Below are positions 23,960-35,453 of a stretch of DNA of 64,000 bases, piece by piece; positions within the stretch are counted from its first letter, which is position 1, and the number at the start of each line of letters is the position of its first letter. A program made the position numbers and the translations under genes. Source of the stretch: Euglena gracilis (Eukaryota > Euglenida > Euglenophyceae > Euglenales); contig CP154955.1 of assembly GCA_039621445.1 (NCBI GenBank), positions 40,804,426-40,868,425 on the forward strand, read 5' to 3'. The notes below the pieces were generated by a model. That model ran no database searches and was not told where the DNA came from. It was given only the letters and a program-made list of their open reading frames with translations.

Positions 23960-24351
23960 TTCGGCCTGCCATTCGTCAAATGTGGAATCGCCCCTCCTTT
24001 GCTCGGCGATGCGGCGTATCGGTTGTACTGGCTCCCCGACGTTGCCGCATCGGCACTGGCCGCCACCGCCGACCCCGCCCCGCCCCGTGCTCTCCCTCAG
24101 GCACGCTGCCGGTGGCGCCGCTTGCTCCGATCCCACCCCTCCTCCTCTTCCACCACCCGAAGGAATGCTTCCAGGACACGCCGTTGCCCCGCGGTCCCCC
24201 CCCCCCCCGCCCCCTGGATTGGCTGCCCCCCCCCCCCCCGCCCAGCGTGAACGACTGGTGTCTCACCCGGACCCTCGGGTTGGGGATGGCAGCAAAGAGT
24301 GACCCTCCAGGTGCTAGGTCTGCAGGTGCAATGGCCCAGTTGCTGGATTGA
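23960..24351 (+). CDS. Gene B candidate C-terminal exons with FHHPKEC motif
   Basis: One frame reads PPLLGDAAYRLYWLPDVAAS around 23,985-24,060. A second frame, around 24,120-24,165, reads APIPPLLLFHHPKECFQD, which matches LNELTMFHYPKECLAEM of gene A. The change of frame between them implies an intron or a frameshift; borders are not resolved because of long C-runs. The second frame remains open to a TGA at 24,349. Confidence 0.35.
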
Positions 24352-24929
24352 CTGACCCCTGTGGGGTGGTCAGAAATGCAGTTACAAAAGTGAATGACTG
24401 TTGTTAAAAGTGGAAAGTGCCCCCCCCCCCCTCCCTCCCTGGGGTCGGTCGGCAACGGTATGTCGCCGGAGTACCGCCGCCTCGCAGACATCGGGGCCGG
24501 GGCAACACCCGCCCTCCGGCACGCTGCCCACCGCTTCGCCGGGGCCCACCTCACACCCAGGCCGACTTGCTGACCCCGTGGGCACCCCCAGCCCCCCCCC
24601 CTCCTCCGGGACAATGGTCGATGCGACCTGGAGGTCCTTCCGTTTTTCTTTTCATGTTTATGTCTGCTGCTCAGCCACAAGGAACACGAAGGAATTTCTT
24701 CAAACAGTGTCCTCCCCCAAGGAAGGCCTCCTCCATCCCCGTCCTCCCTGCTGCCCGGGATGTCTCCGGTCCACAGCCTGCCAGCGTGCCCGGCCATCGT
24801 TCGGTTCATGATGCGGATGACCTCCTGTGGCCCGTGCACCCACGTCCCGGTGTGGGAGTTATGGTTTGGGTTGATTCCTGGGTGGCACATGTGTTGCTGA
24901 TCACCCCATGTCCGCCAGGAAACTGTCAC

Positions 24930-25105
24930 CTGACAGGTTGGCCAGTTACAGGGACCCTGACAAATTTCTCATGCTGACAGGTTGGCCGATACCGGGACCC
25001 TGACAGGTTCTTGGACATAACCCTGAAACTTTTCAGGTCAGGTCCTCGTGAACTTTTAAGACCCTGACAGGTTGGCTGGAACAGGGACCCTGACAGCCTC
25101 TGACA
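24930..25105. repeat. Short repeats CCCTGACAGGTTGGC
   Basis: CTGACAGGTTGGC occurs at about 24,932, 24,977 and 25,062, with GGGACCCTGACA nearby several times. The repeats are imperfect and contain the CAG/CTG words typical of the nonconventional intron ends here. Confidence 0.55.
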
Positions 25106-25149
25106 ACACGTTCTCGGGCATGGCACGTCCCCCTCACCCCCCCGCCATC

Positions 25150-26825
25150 CATGGCTCCATCTCCCGATTCTCTTCCTGGACCGCCTGCTGCCCACCGCCC
25201 CGGACCCGACGTCCCTTGCTGTGCTGGCGGGTCTGCTGGAGCTGTTGGGGCCGACGGTGCACGTGTGGCGGCAGCCGAAGTACCTGTTCGCGGACCAGCC
25301 CGGTGCGCCTGCGCCGTTCCTGGAGGAGGAGAGGCATCTGGTCATTCAGTCACTTCCGCCCCCCCCCCCCCCCCGGCATCGGAAGTGGCATTTGGAGGGA
25401 TTGACATCCGCAATTTTTCTGCAATTTCCACAGTTTTCCACTTTCCACAATCAGCGTAATTTTCCACAATTTCCCCGCAATTTCCGCATTTTTTTTTCGG
25501 AAATTTTCCGCATGAACCTGAAATGGAAGGGGAAATTGAGTTACGGTCATTTTTCGAACGTTTCACCAGAAAACCCACGTGCTTTTTGTGCTATTGATTG
25601 CTAAGATATTGATTTCCCAGGAAATTAATGCCATTTTCAGGCTTGCATGCCTTAAATTTTGTGAAGTTGAATTGCCAGAGCCTTGAGAATTCTGGAGTTC
25701 AGCCTGACTGCCGCAACTGTACAAGACAGTGCCATCGTAGCAGATGCTGATGCCTGCTTTTCCCATGGGTACTTCAAGTCAGTTCAATCTGGTTGTCGTT
25801 TTCCCTGAAAACACATGCGTACGGCTGAGACGATTAGGTTTCAGACCCCCCCCCCCCAGGCGAAACACCTCTGGGCCTATTATTTTGGAGGATTCATAAA
25901 TGCTACAATACAGTGTTTCCCACGACCGCAATGTTCCCATTCCTCACAGGTGGCAACCTGGATAGTCCTCCGCCGGCACTCACACTCTTCACCCACTCCC
26001 TGAACGTTTCACTGCTGCAAGCGGACCTCCCCGACCATATTGTCGCAGAGCGGCTGGCCGCTGGCTATTACGACCAAGCCCCCCCCTTCTCCCCCCCCCC
26101 CCCCGCTGGTCGACCACCGGGTGCCTGATTTGACACCGGCAGGCTTTGTTGAAGAACCTTGTGTGTGATGTGTGCCTTCTCCTTTCTGGAAGTTTCCTCC
26201 CGGATGAAAGCAATAAAAAAAACCATTCTTCTTGCCTCAGGGGGAGGGCGTGGCCCTAAGGTGGTGGTGTATGGCCAGTTCCGGCGCAGCCGAGAGTTCC
26301 TGCGGGAAGCCCGGGCCCATCTCTCTCAGCCCAGATCCCCTCCTGTACCTTTGACCCTTTGACAAGTGCTTGAAGCAAAGGTTAGCGCAGCATGCGTCTC
26401 ACGGGCACAGCCACACAACAACCGCCTCGCAACAGCCTCACGGGAACCTTCCTGTGATGGTTTGCCACAGTAGAACAATATGAAGAACAATATGAAGAGG
26501 GGTGAACACCAAAGCCTTTTTGGTGTAAGGTCCATCGTATTATGCGCACCTTTCAACCATTTGCATGTTGTGTTCACTCACCATTGCAGTACAGAATGCC
26601 ACGTTGCATCACCAAAACGGATGGAAATAAAAACACTCAGGCTGTACTCGTGTCTGCCCCCGGCAGATCCAAAATGCCCACCACTGGGCGGCGGTCTGCC
26701 GCCGGCCCACATCTGGGCAGTGCTTCCTGCCGGGCCCCTGGCCGACCACGACGATGCCCGGCCATTTGTGACGCAGTTCGTCCATCGGCTGACCGAATCC
26801 TGCTTGGGACCCAGGGTTTGGGTCT
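25150..26825 (+). CDS. Gene C, N-terminal exons: paralogue of gene B
   Basis: Exons: about 25,150-25,345 (LPILFLDRLLPTAPDPTSLA, VLAGLLELLGPTVHVWRQPK, YLFADQPG); about 25,950-26,074 (LNVSLLQADLPDHIVAERLA, AGYYD); 26,255-26,325 (PKVVVYGQFRRSREFLREAR); 26,695 to about 26,820 (LPPAHIWAVLPAGPLADHDD). Intron 26,075-26,254 has GCCC/GGGC ends and intron 26,326-26,694 has GCCCAG/CTGGGC ends; both obey the 3-nt/5-nt spacing and keep the frame, and neither has GT-AG. The blocks align in order with gene B (FLDHSL, SDEVVRRLRSGYY, VVYG, LPPERVWAVIG). What follows 26,825 is not resolved, so the gene may be truncated or its C-terminal exons lie in the 26.8-30 kb region. Function unknown. Confidence 0.55.
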
Positions 26826-27036
26826 AGGCTTGGGGGGGGGACACCTCCTCCACCCCCCTCCTGCACGGGGAGTGGCAAGTGGGTTAGATTGACCCCTGGA
26901 GGAGGTTACAATGTTGTTAGGGGATATTCCTGGTTTGGTCAGGGTTCTGACGAAGTTGTACTCCAAAACACATTTTTGTCCTGTATTTTTGGGGTGGCAG
27001 TCTTTTTGCAGCCTTTTGCGGGAAACCGGTCACTGG

Positions 27037-27580
27037 CATACTTGTAGTTAGTGCGACCAGAAAAAATGTTTCTGTGCGCCGCGACCACCGTGGAATTTTT
27101 TTTGTAACTGGCAGCGCCGCGGCAAAAGTTTTTCTGTGCGCCGCGAATGCCGCGGCACTGGTTTATGTGTGCGCTGCGACCGCCGCGGAAACTTTTGAAG
27201 TTTGTGCCGCGACCACCACGCAATTGTCTTTTTAAATTGTGTCCGACATAAACTTCCTTTCTGGTGCTACCTTGGCAACACTTTGTTTTGCCAAAAGCCC
27301 GGGTGAGCACCTTCTATCAATCTAATTGTTTCCACCAAAAAAATGTTGGTTGTGTTGTGTTGTGTTGCTACCAATACGTTCTTGAGCTCCGGGCAGAAAA
27401 TTTTTTTTGCGCCGCAACCACCGCGGAAAAATTTTCCCCTTGCGCCGCGACCACCGCGGCAATAAATTTTGCTTGTGCCGTGATAGCCGCGGCAAAAATC
27501 TTTCTGTGTGCCGCGACCACCGCGGGAAATTTTTTTTTGCGCCGCGGCATGAGCACCGCGGCGCACTAACTACAAGTATG
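27037..27580. mobile_element. MITE-like element with 19-bp inverted ends
   Basis: Ends are CATACTTGTAGTTAGTGCG (27,037-27,055) and its exact complement (27,562-27,580). The flanks carry the direct repeat GTCACTGG at 27,029-27,036 and 27,581-27,588, an 8-bp target duplication (9 bp if the shared G is counted). The interior holds many GCCGCGACCACCGCGG-like subrepeats separated by A/T runs. No transposase is present, so the element is non-autonomous. An 8-bp duplication is typical of hAT-type elements, 9 bp of Mutator-type; the superfamily is not settled. Confidence 0.85.
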
Positions 27581-27589
27581 GTCACTGGG

Positions 27590-28465
27590 ACCATACGTCA
27601 CAGTTTTGGTGCCCCCCCCCCTTCTGGCCTGATGCTGAACTGGGCATGAGAAATCCCCAATGAAAAGACACCTGGATTGTGAATTAAGTGCCTGAAGACG
27701 GAAACTTGAGGTGATTTATTATTTGGGCGGGGTCCCATTTAGGCAAGAGTTGAAACTCACAACGTCGCCAAACAAACCACATTGCCAGTCCCTCTGACCC
27801 TTTTCCTTTTCTTCATTTTCTTTTTTTTTGGGTTTGTTGGCTGCCTGGAGCACCATAGGACTCCGAGACGGTTGGCCATATTCAGCCTGGGGTGGGCTTC
27901 ATTCCACCCCAAGTCCCAAAACCATCACCGCTGCCACCGAGGTGTGTGATAGAGAACCGAACACCGATCATGCCGGCGGCTTAACCACCCTTTCCGGCTG
28001 TTTTTTTTTTGAACCCATTATTCGGCTCCACCATGCTGATGTCTGACCCACGCTGTCCCCAGGGGGCTGACCAACAGTTTCGGGGGGTTGATTTATTCCT
28101 TTTTTTTGTCCAAGGACCATCGGCAAGAGCTGTGAATTTTTCTATTTTTAGGCTTAGGGCTTTTTCCCTTGCGCCATTGCATCAACTTAAGGTGTTTTAA
28201 TCCAGAGTTGGCGAAATCGCAAGTTTTTTGGCTCATTTTGGGAGGGGGAGGGGCAGTGAGTAAGTCGATCTCCCTCCGAGGTCCAGGTGAATAAGTTTTC
28301 GAGATGTTGTGGATCGGTTGATAGGAAGTTACCCCCTGGGTTTGTCACACAATTTTTTTATTAGGACTATGACGAGACTGGCATCCAAACTTTTTTTTTT
28401 GATTGTGTAAATATCGGCACAAAAAACCTGCTGGCCAAACGGCTGTTACTGAAACTGCTGAAACC
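27590..28465. other. Anonymous spacer
   Basis: T-rich tracts and unassigned sequence. Near 27,866-27,895 a CTCCGAGAC...TCAGCCTGGG fragment matches the dispersed block of 9376-9408 and 45,610-45,648. No exon supported. Confidence 0.4.
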
Positions 28466-28492
28466 AGGGCGGTCCTTAAGGGACAGGAAAGT

Positions 28493-28532
<40 letters not shown>

Positions 28533-28537
28533 TTTTT

Positions 28538-28595
<58 letters not shown>

Positions 28596-28860
28596 AGGAC
28601 GCCCCTTTTCGGCCAAAGGGCCGGCTAAGGGCCAGACTGGGACTTGAACGGGGGCAAAATTTAAACAGTCGAAAAACACAATTCTTGATGATTTGGGTGT
28701 GGACGATGGTCCAAGGGTGCCAGGAATCAATTTTTTTTTCCTGATGTCGACCTGTTCTCGCTAAAAATACCAAAATTTCTTGCCCATTTTCCTGTATATT
28801 TTTCACTGAGTGTGCTGGGACAGCGGAGTTTTTTTTTTTTTTTTTCTTAAGGACCGCCCT
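28466..28860 (-). mobile_element. Small inverted-repeat element with poly-T and B-box-like word
   Basis: Ends are AGGGCGGTCCTTAAG (28,466-28,480) and CTTAAGGACCGCCCT (28,846-28,860). TGCTGAAAC flanks both sides, a 9-bp target duplication. Inside, a T-run of about 100 bp (28,494-28,596) is followed by sequence homologous to 46,322-46,642 in inverted orientation. Read on the minus strand it holds GTTCAAGTCC, resembling a tRNA-type B box. It may be a DNA transposon derivative, or a SINE captured between inverted repeats. Confidence 0.75.
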
Positions 28861-28984
28861 TGCTGAAACTGCTTTTTTCCTAAGTTTCGCCTCCTCAAAA
28901 ATAAAAGCCTGCATTGCCCCACGTCCTGAGATTCATGAGTTCACAAAGTGCTTTCTCAAGATGACTCACTTCCTTTTATTGGAA

Positions 28985-29012
28985 TAAATCAGCCCCCCCC
29001 CCCCCCCCCCCC
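28985..29012. repeat. Poly-C tract
   Basis: An almost pure C run of more than 20 bases, typical of the many G/C homopolymers in this genome. Confidence 0.9.
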
Positions 29013-29379
29013 CGCTACAGAGCTGGATTATAAGGGGTTTTGGTCGAAATCACCCACTGCACCGCACATGCCCTTCCCCCAGCCTTTCGCACCCTTCCTT
29101 CCTTCCCCCTGAATTCACCCAGCCGCTGAGCCCCCGCTGCACCTCTTCTGACATCTGCAAAATCACAATTAAATCCTCCAGCAGGGTGTCCGTTACGCGC
29201 CATTTGCACAGGGGGAGAGAAACAAGAGCCAGTTCCCCACAGTGTTTGATGCCAAGTGGTTCAGTTGCCACAGCCAGCTCCCACTGCGACGCCAACTCCC
29301 ACGATAATTTGGTGGCCACAGGCATACGTGAATGCAACCATGGAGTTCTTATAGACCAGTGTGCACGTAATAAATAATG

Positions 29380-29590
29380 ATGATGGTGGTGGTGATGACG
29401 ATAATAATGATGCTGCTGCTGCTGACAATAATGATGATCCTAATGATTATGATGATGAAAATGACAATAACAATGACAATGACAATGATAATGATAATGA
29501 TAATGATAATGATAATGATAATGATAATGATAATGATAATGATAATGATAATGATAATGATAATGATAATGATAATGATAATGATAAGAT
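29380..29590. repeat. ATGATA satellite and related GAT/AAT repeats
   Basis: From about 29,483 the sequence is (AATGAT)n for roughly 100 bp, preceded by degenerate ATGATG/ACGATAATA repeats. Frames encode Asn-Asp or Ile repeats only. Confidence 0.95.
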
Positions 29591-29599
29591 AATTACAGT

Positions 29600-30121
29600 A
29601 ATTTGCGTGATAAATAGGCCCCAAGGCATATCACTAAAAAGCCGACCAACCTGGATTAATAAACATGTTGCATATGGGTTCTCTGTTCAAGGTTCTTGAG
29701 GAAACATGACCATTTGTTGCCAAATGTTTGCTGGATGAAATGTTTTCATTATGTGGGGTAAGATCCTCCCCCCAATGTAAAACAAGGGAGTTGCATCCAT
29801 GCCTGGGGGGGCTGAGCATCCATACATGCAGAAATTGTCCAGGAAGTATGGAGGAAAAACTGTTATTTGCACAACAACCGCGCGCGGCAATACCACTAAA
29901 CAGTTATGTTTGCCCTGACGGCACTCTAACCCTATGCCACAAAACAGTGGTGCATCTCCCACATCTGTCATCTAAACACATGGATGCTGCCACATTTTCA
30001 TTAGCTTTTGAAATGTCGAGACAATTTCACGATACAATTGTCGTCCCTCTCCCCGCCGCAGCTCTGCTCTCTCTCCCTTCCTCCATCACTCCTCCCGATG
30101 GAGCCCCGGATACCGCACTGA
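29600..30121. other. 5' flank of the FIBP homologue
   Basis: No gene called. An in-frame TGA at 30,119-30,121 directly precedes the proposed FIBP start codon. If transcripts are trans-spliced, as expected for euglenids, the leader acceptor should be one of the AG sites between about 30,060 and 30,105; the sequence alone does not choose one. Confidence 0.4.
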
Positions 30122-33100
30122 ATGGACGACAAGGAGCTCTCCCTGAACGTGTCCGCCAAAGTGTTCGTCGGGGACCCGCCGCCCTTTGACCAGAACGTGT
30201 TTGAGCTGTGCCCAGGCCGTGCCTTGCTGTTGCACACAGTAGCGGTAGGAACCTGCAAAGTGCTATATGATGTGACAATAAGGTCTTTGTCTTTTTGGAC
30301 GTGAATCGCGGACGAGTTGGATTTCCCAGGCTTGAACCAGGATTGAACCGCCTCTGCCCTCCTTTTGCAGTTGTGCCGCTTGCAAAAAAACCGACGGGGT
30401 TTTGCAACCTTGTTGTTGCACGGCAGCGGTGCGTCTCACCACCCAACCATCATTTCATGACCATTGGGGGGGGGGGAACTTTCGACCGGTTTTCAGTTGG
30501 GGAAACGTGGCCACACCCGGAAGCCGAAAACAAATGCAATCAAAAAAACCCTCCCCCCCCCCTTGCAACACCCCCCCCCCCCCCACTTGCAAGCAACCTG
30601 CGTGTTGCCCTTGGGGGTACCGTACCGTTTGGCGGGCGCCGCCTGCGGGGCGGCTGTCCAACATGGCACCGGAGAAGGCGGCGCGGGTGCGGGCCCGCGA
30701 GCGGGGCTCCCTGCTGCCGAAGATGCCCAACCAGGACCTGCTGCTGCTCGACGCCCAACGGCCAGCCGGTTTGGCACTCGATCGGAAACGCTGCCGCTGG
30801 GTGTCCAATGCAGAACATTGTTCGTCTGTGGCTTCTCGCTCCCCTCACATACATGTCCATACCCTCTCCCACCGCACCCCACACATGGACACCTCCTGTT
30901 TCATGTATAATTGTACCGTTCTGGTTAGCAGCCGAAATTATCAAATTGAAGTTTCGTTGCTTTTTTTTATTACGAAGTGCCCATGCAAGGGGACGCAGGG
31001 AGCAGGGGTGGAATGACGCATTGCTGGCTGTTGGCCTGACACGCTGGACCAGTACCGGACCTACAGCCTCCTCCAGCACTACCTCAGCCACCCGATGCTG
31101 TTCCTCCAGAGCTCCCCCATCCCCCTCGCCCCCCAGATCCGGTCCACCATGATCGGCCTGTACTACGCCCAGGGCTGACTTTGCTGTGCTTCTATCGAGA
31201 CATATGGGGATGTCTCATATGTGATATGTCATATGAGACATGGCATACGTATTCCGGGTTCTGCACCTGTGCTCTATCCTGGCTGACACCGTGGGATGTG
31301 GATACAATGGCGGTGGCGCTGCGGCCAGCCGTGGCCAGCTGTGGCTCCACCTCCCACGTTTGCCACCTCCTACGATAACCCACCTCTCTGTTCTGGTCCA
31401 TTGTGTTCCGGCGCCTGCAGCCTCACCTATCTTGGGTGCGAAAGCCAACATGTCAGCTGTGTCCCCGATGTCGATACGTCCGTTGCACGTCGGGTTTTGG
31501 GAAAGAAGCTCGGATGGCGCCACCCTTCCCTTTCCTCCCTCTGAGCATGTTTGAGAACGTTTTTTTTGGCCAGCAATGCTGTTTCAAAACCACAAGCACT
31601 GCTGGGTACCAGACTTGCCTTGGACTCCTGTCGGGCCAGGGGTGTGACGGCAGCCAGTGGCTTAAGACAGCGGTGCTGCAAACCTGCCACAGGTTGAGAT
31701 ACAAATCCGATCCCACGCCGAGGCCGTTGTAGGGAACTACTGGCTGTACGGCTGACCCTCTCCGCGCATTTTCTTGCTTGTGGACGAGCAGGGCTTACAA
31801 TTGGATGACGCCAGGCCCCCGACACCCGGCGGGATTACGAAGACCTCGTGGAGGCCACCAACCTCTCGTCTGGGTACTGCCGCCGCCACTACGAGAACTT
31901 CCGCCGCGTGTACAAGCACACTTCCGGCGTGCTGAAGCAGAAGGGTGTCGAGGGGGGTGACAAGGCCCACAACCTGCTGTCGGTGGCCAAGCCTGGTTTG
32001 GAGGATGGCTTTATTGTTAAGAAAAGCGGAACGACCTGTGTTTTGTTCCTTTCTTTCTCTACCTTTTGGCTTTTTTTTTAAACAGCAGAAGTGAGTACCC
32101 CCCTCAATGAGATTCCCCCAATGATATGCCCCTTTCTTCATTGACCGCCAAAGAAAAATGAGTTTTCCTGAGATCTGGAACCTTATTTTTATTCAAGTGT
32201 TTTATGATTCCTATTATATTTCCGGTTTGAAAAATGGAACGGAAAATAACAAATCCTTGTTTCTGAGACACCTTGCACCTGCCATAGACTTTGATGTGTT
32301 CAAGGAGTTGAGGTGTTTATGATAGATGGAACACATTTCACGATAAAAATTTTACACCCTCAAAATTCTGAATTTGTTTGCCAAATAATATCTCGGTGGA
32401 TTTTGGCCGACTAAATAATATTCTCGGGGGCAATTCTATTCTTAAGCAGGACTTTTTTTTTACATGAGGAGGGGGGGACGTCCAGCCGACAGTCCCCAAG
32501 CCCCTGCCCCCCCCAAGGTCGACTGAAATAAACCGCTGGTTCGTGCTCAGCCTCCAAGTCCAGCTTAAAGTCGTACTAAGTATCGTGGCAAAAAACGTGG
32601 CCAAAAACGCCAGCTTGGTTTCTTCCCCCGCACACTCTAGGCCACACAATATAACGAAGTCGTTGTTTTTGCTGGAATCCCATTCATCCATCTGGGCTCT
32701 GGGGAAATAAGGTGCTGCTGGAATCCTGGGGAGGGGACCGCCAGCTGCCTCACTGACTCCACTGCAAGAGTGGACCCTGCAGGGGTTCTGACAAAAACCG
32801 TGGATTTCATGAAGCCTGGGCCGATGGGGCTTGCTGTCAATTGAGCACGATTTCCACCTCTCACACGACGTCGCGATGAAGTTCGCCGTTATCGTCTTCC
32901 TCTGCAAGCACCAATGGGACCTTTGCCACTTGCTTTCCGCTCACAGGCTCAGTCCCTGCAACAGTGGATTCATAAAAGGGGGAGGCTCCGCCATCGCAGC
33001 GGGAAAGAAAACCGACACTCAGACACTTTCTCTAAGAGTTTTCTGTGACGGTGAGAATTGTGCCATTCCAACCAAGTGTGGCAGGCACACAATAAGTTCA

Positions 33101-35453
33101 GGAGCAACCTTGTCTTATCCACTTAACCCCCCCAAAAAAATAAGACCCGGGGCTTATTTTTGGGTCCGTTGCTGGAAACCTCCAGGGGGGGTGTTATTTT
33201 TTGGGGGGGGTCTTATTTTTGGATTTTTTCTTGACCGACCCGGGCCCGAAAAAAACATCATTTTTCAGGTTCCCAAAAACACTAAAACCTTCCCTCCGCC
33301 ATGATAAGTGACATTAGCGTTTTTTTCACTTCGCAGATAATCAGTGGGAAAGTGTCTGACTTTTTTTTTTTTGTTTTTTTTTTTATTTTTTTTGATTTTT
33401 TTTTTTTTTACAGCATAGTAACCCCCCCCCCACCCTTTTTTTTAGATGGGTGTTTTTATTTTTTTTTTTTTTTGTTTTTTTTTTTTTTTTTTTTTTGGTT
33501 TTTCGTGGTTTTTTGTTTTTTTTTTTTTTTTTGTTTTGGCACAATGTTTTTTTTTTGTTTTTTTGGAGGGGTTTTTTTTTGGTTTTATGTGTTTTTTTTT
33601 TTTTTTTTTTTTTTTGTGTTTTTTTTGTTTTTTGGTGTTTTTTTTTTTTTTTTTTTGTTTTTTTTGTGTTGTTTTTTTTTTTTTTGATTGTTTTTTTTTT
33701 GGTTTCGAGAACAAATCACCGCTCAGGGAATATTTTCACCGTCCCCGGCGCTTCGCGCCATCAGGGGCGGTCTTATTTTTGGATTTTGCTCGATCGGCCC
33801 AGGGGGGTCTTATTTTTTGGGGGGCGGTCTCATTTTTTGGGGGGGGGTTTATTTTGTATCCTGTGCGTGTGGGTGCGGAGGAAGTCACAGAATTTAAAGA
33901 ACCTGGAATTTCAACTTTGACGCCGAGGACAGCGATGAGCGCTATAACCTACACACGCATTCACGCCTACGTGCACACACGAACGCACATCTGGGGGTTC
34001 GCTTGGCATTGTTTGTAATGAGAGTGACTTGGTTTTCTTCCATGCGTCTAACAGGCAGTTGCCCCCGCCGATTTGAGACGCTGCGGAAGCGGCTCCTCAA
34101 CCTGGACTTCGCCGCCTTCCACTCCATGAGCACGGAGATGATGCACCGCTGGACGACCCCCAACCGCTTCCTCATTGACCTGCAGTTCCTTGCCGTGGCT
34201 GACCACCATACCGATGTCATTGAGCTTGACTGGACCCCCCAGGGGCTTTTTTCCAGCCAGCACCTTTTTCCAGCTAGTTGTTTGGACTGGACCCATCTCC
34301 TCCCCTGGGTTTGGTTGGTTGGGTTGGCCTGATGAAATTCTAAAGGAATGTTCAATTGGCCAATTTGAGAGGGCCATTTTTAGGCTCCCTTTAATGACAG
34401 TTGTCACTGCAAATCACTCAAAAATGGGTCCTGGCCTCATCACACCCTTTATCCATATTCCCCTCCAAGGAATGGACAGCAAAGCAGCTTTCAGTTCAAG
34501 GAAATGTTCCGGTGCTGCCACGCTGCAGGAGGGAGAGGGGCACTCCCCAACTGCATGGGTTTCTGTTTTCCGTTTGCTGTTTCCGGTTGCGCGGGTTGTC
34601 CGCCACCACTTGACACTCTGCGGCACGTCAGTGACCTACTGAAGGATGCCGGACAGGCTTTGCCGTGTGGCGGAGGAGCCTGTGAGGACCTCACCGTGTT
34701 GGGTCCGGTCCTGGGAGAAGCCTGTTTCCCTTTCCCAGGCGGCACCCCCCCCCCCCCAGGGCCTCCCGTACCACAGGCAAAGCCTACCCCAAGGTGGTGG
34801 CGGAGTACCACGACTTGGTGATGGGGTCTGCCCAGGGCCTAGGGCCTTGAACGGGGCGATACTGCCACACCCCGCCCGTTGTGGAGGGGATGCCCCTCCC
34901 CCCCCCCCTCGAGCCCTGCCGGCGTCTCGCCAGCCTCGGACCTCGTCCTGTTCAAGTTCCCCCAGGTGCTGAAAACGCTCCTCAAGATAAGTGGCCGGCT
35001 CACGTCTTCCAAAGCCCAGGCCCGCCCTTTCGTCTGCGATGAGAGCAGATTGGTATGTGACAATCGAGCACAGTGCACCTGACACCCCAGAGACCCCCCC
35101 CCCCAGGGGGACTTCAAGCAACAAGCAACAAGTGAATATCTTCCTGGATTTTTATCTGCACGATTTTTGCCTGGAAGGGATCCTGGGATTTTTGAAGGGG
35201 CACCTGTGGAGGCGTCCGTCCAACAAAAAGCATGCCTGCCTCTGAGTTCCGGGACCTCTTTGTGGATATCTGCGAGAAGGTCATCGACCCCTACAAAAAC
35301 GACCGGGACCTCGGCCCCCTGCTTCTGACCCTCATCGCCACCTACCCCCGCCTGAAGTCGAACCCGGCCCTGACCTCTCGGGAGGGGTTCGCGGTGGCGT
35401 GGACGAGTTTCTTGCGTGTGACCATCTCCTGTGTGCAGAATATGACCGACTGA
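30122..35453 (+). CDS. FIBP: FIBP homologue, complete, 11 exons, all introns nonconventional
   Basis: Homologue of the acidic FGF intracellular-binding protein. The animal protein binds FGF1; its role in protists is unknown. Exons: 30,122-30,209; 30,652-30,759; 31,036-31,166; 31,467-31,511; 31,818-31,984; 32,839-32,912; 34,070-34,191; 34,612-34,650; 34,791-34,829; 34,924-35,013; 35,244-35,453. They total 1113 nt, 370 codons plus TGA, close to the family length of about 360. Landmarks in family order: KVFVGDPPPFDQNVFELWL; DTLDQYRTYSLLQHYL; VLGKKL; YCRRHYENFRRVYK; FAVIVF; RFETLRKRLL; FLIDLQFLDTLRHVSDLLKD; GRLTSSKEFRDLFVDICEKV. The start is ATG at 30,122, directly after an in-frame TGA. No intron has GT-AG. 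Nine pair CAG-like and CTG-like ends; intron 6 has only GGG/CCC. Exon 4/5 and exon 1/2 borders may be off by a few nt. Soluble, no signal peptide or membrane segment. Confidence 0.9.
33361..33710. repeat. Poly-T tract within FIBP intron 6
   Basis: About 340 bp of nearly pure T interrupted by single G, C or A. It lies in intron 32,913-34,069. Frames are Phe-rich or Lys-rich artefacts. Confidence 0.95.
34651..34790 (+). other. Nonconventional intron 8 of FIBP, 10-bp complementary ends
   Basis: AGGCTTTGCC (34,655-34,664) pairs perfectly with GGCAAAGCCT (34,776-34,785). It lies between two 39-nt exons. Spacing is 3 nt at the 5' end and 4 nt at the 3' end to keep frame, one shorter than the usual 5. 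Confidence 0.75.

Noticed and set aside
28403-28730. Phe-rich and Lys-rich frames
   Set aside because: Products of the poly-T tract inside the inverted-repeat element.
31036-31175. FIBP exon 3 read as ending at a TGA (YYAQG-stop), suggesting a pseudogene
   Set aside because: The TGA lies inside the predicted intron; cutting after TAC TAC and joining to GAT GTC GAT at 31,467 restores the family sequence with no gap.
34504-34821. 105-codon frame on the + strand
   Set aside because: Covers one real FIBP exon (34,612-34,650) but otherwise reads intron. The neighbouring exon at 34,791 is in another frame.
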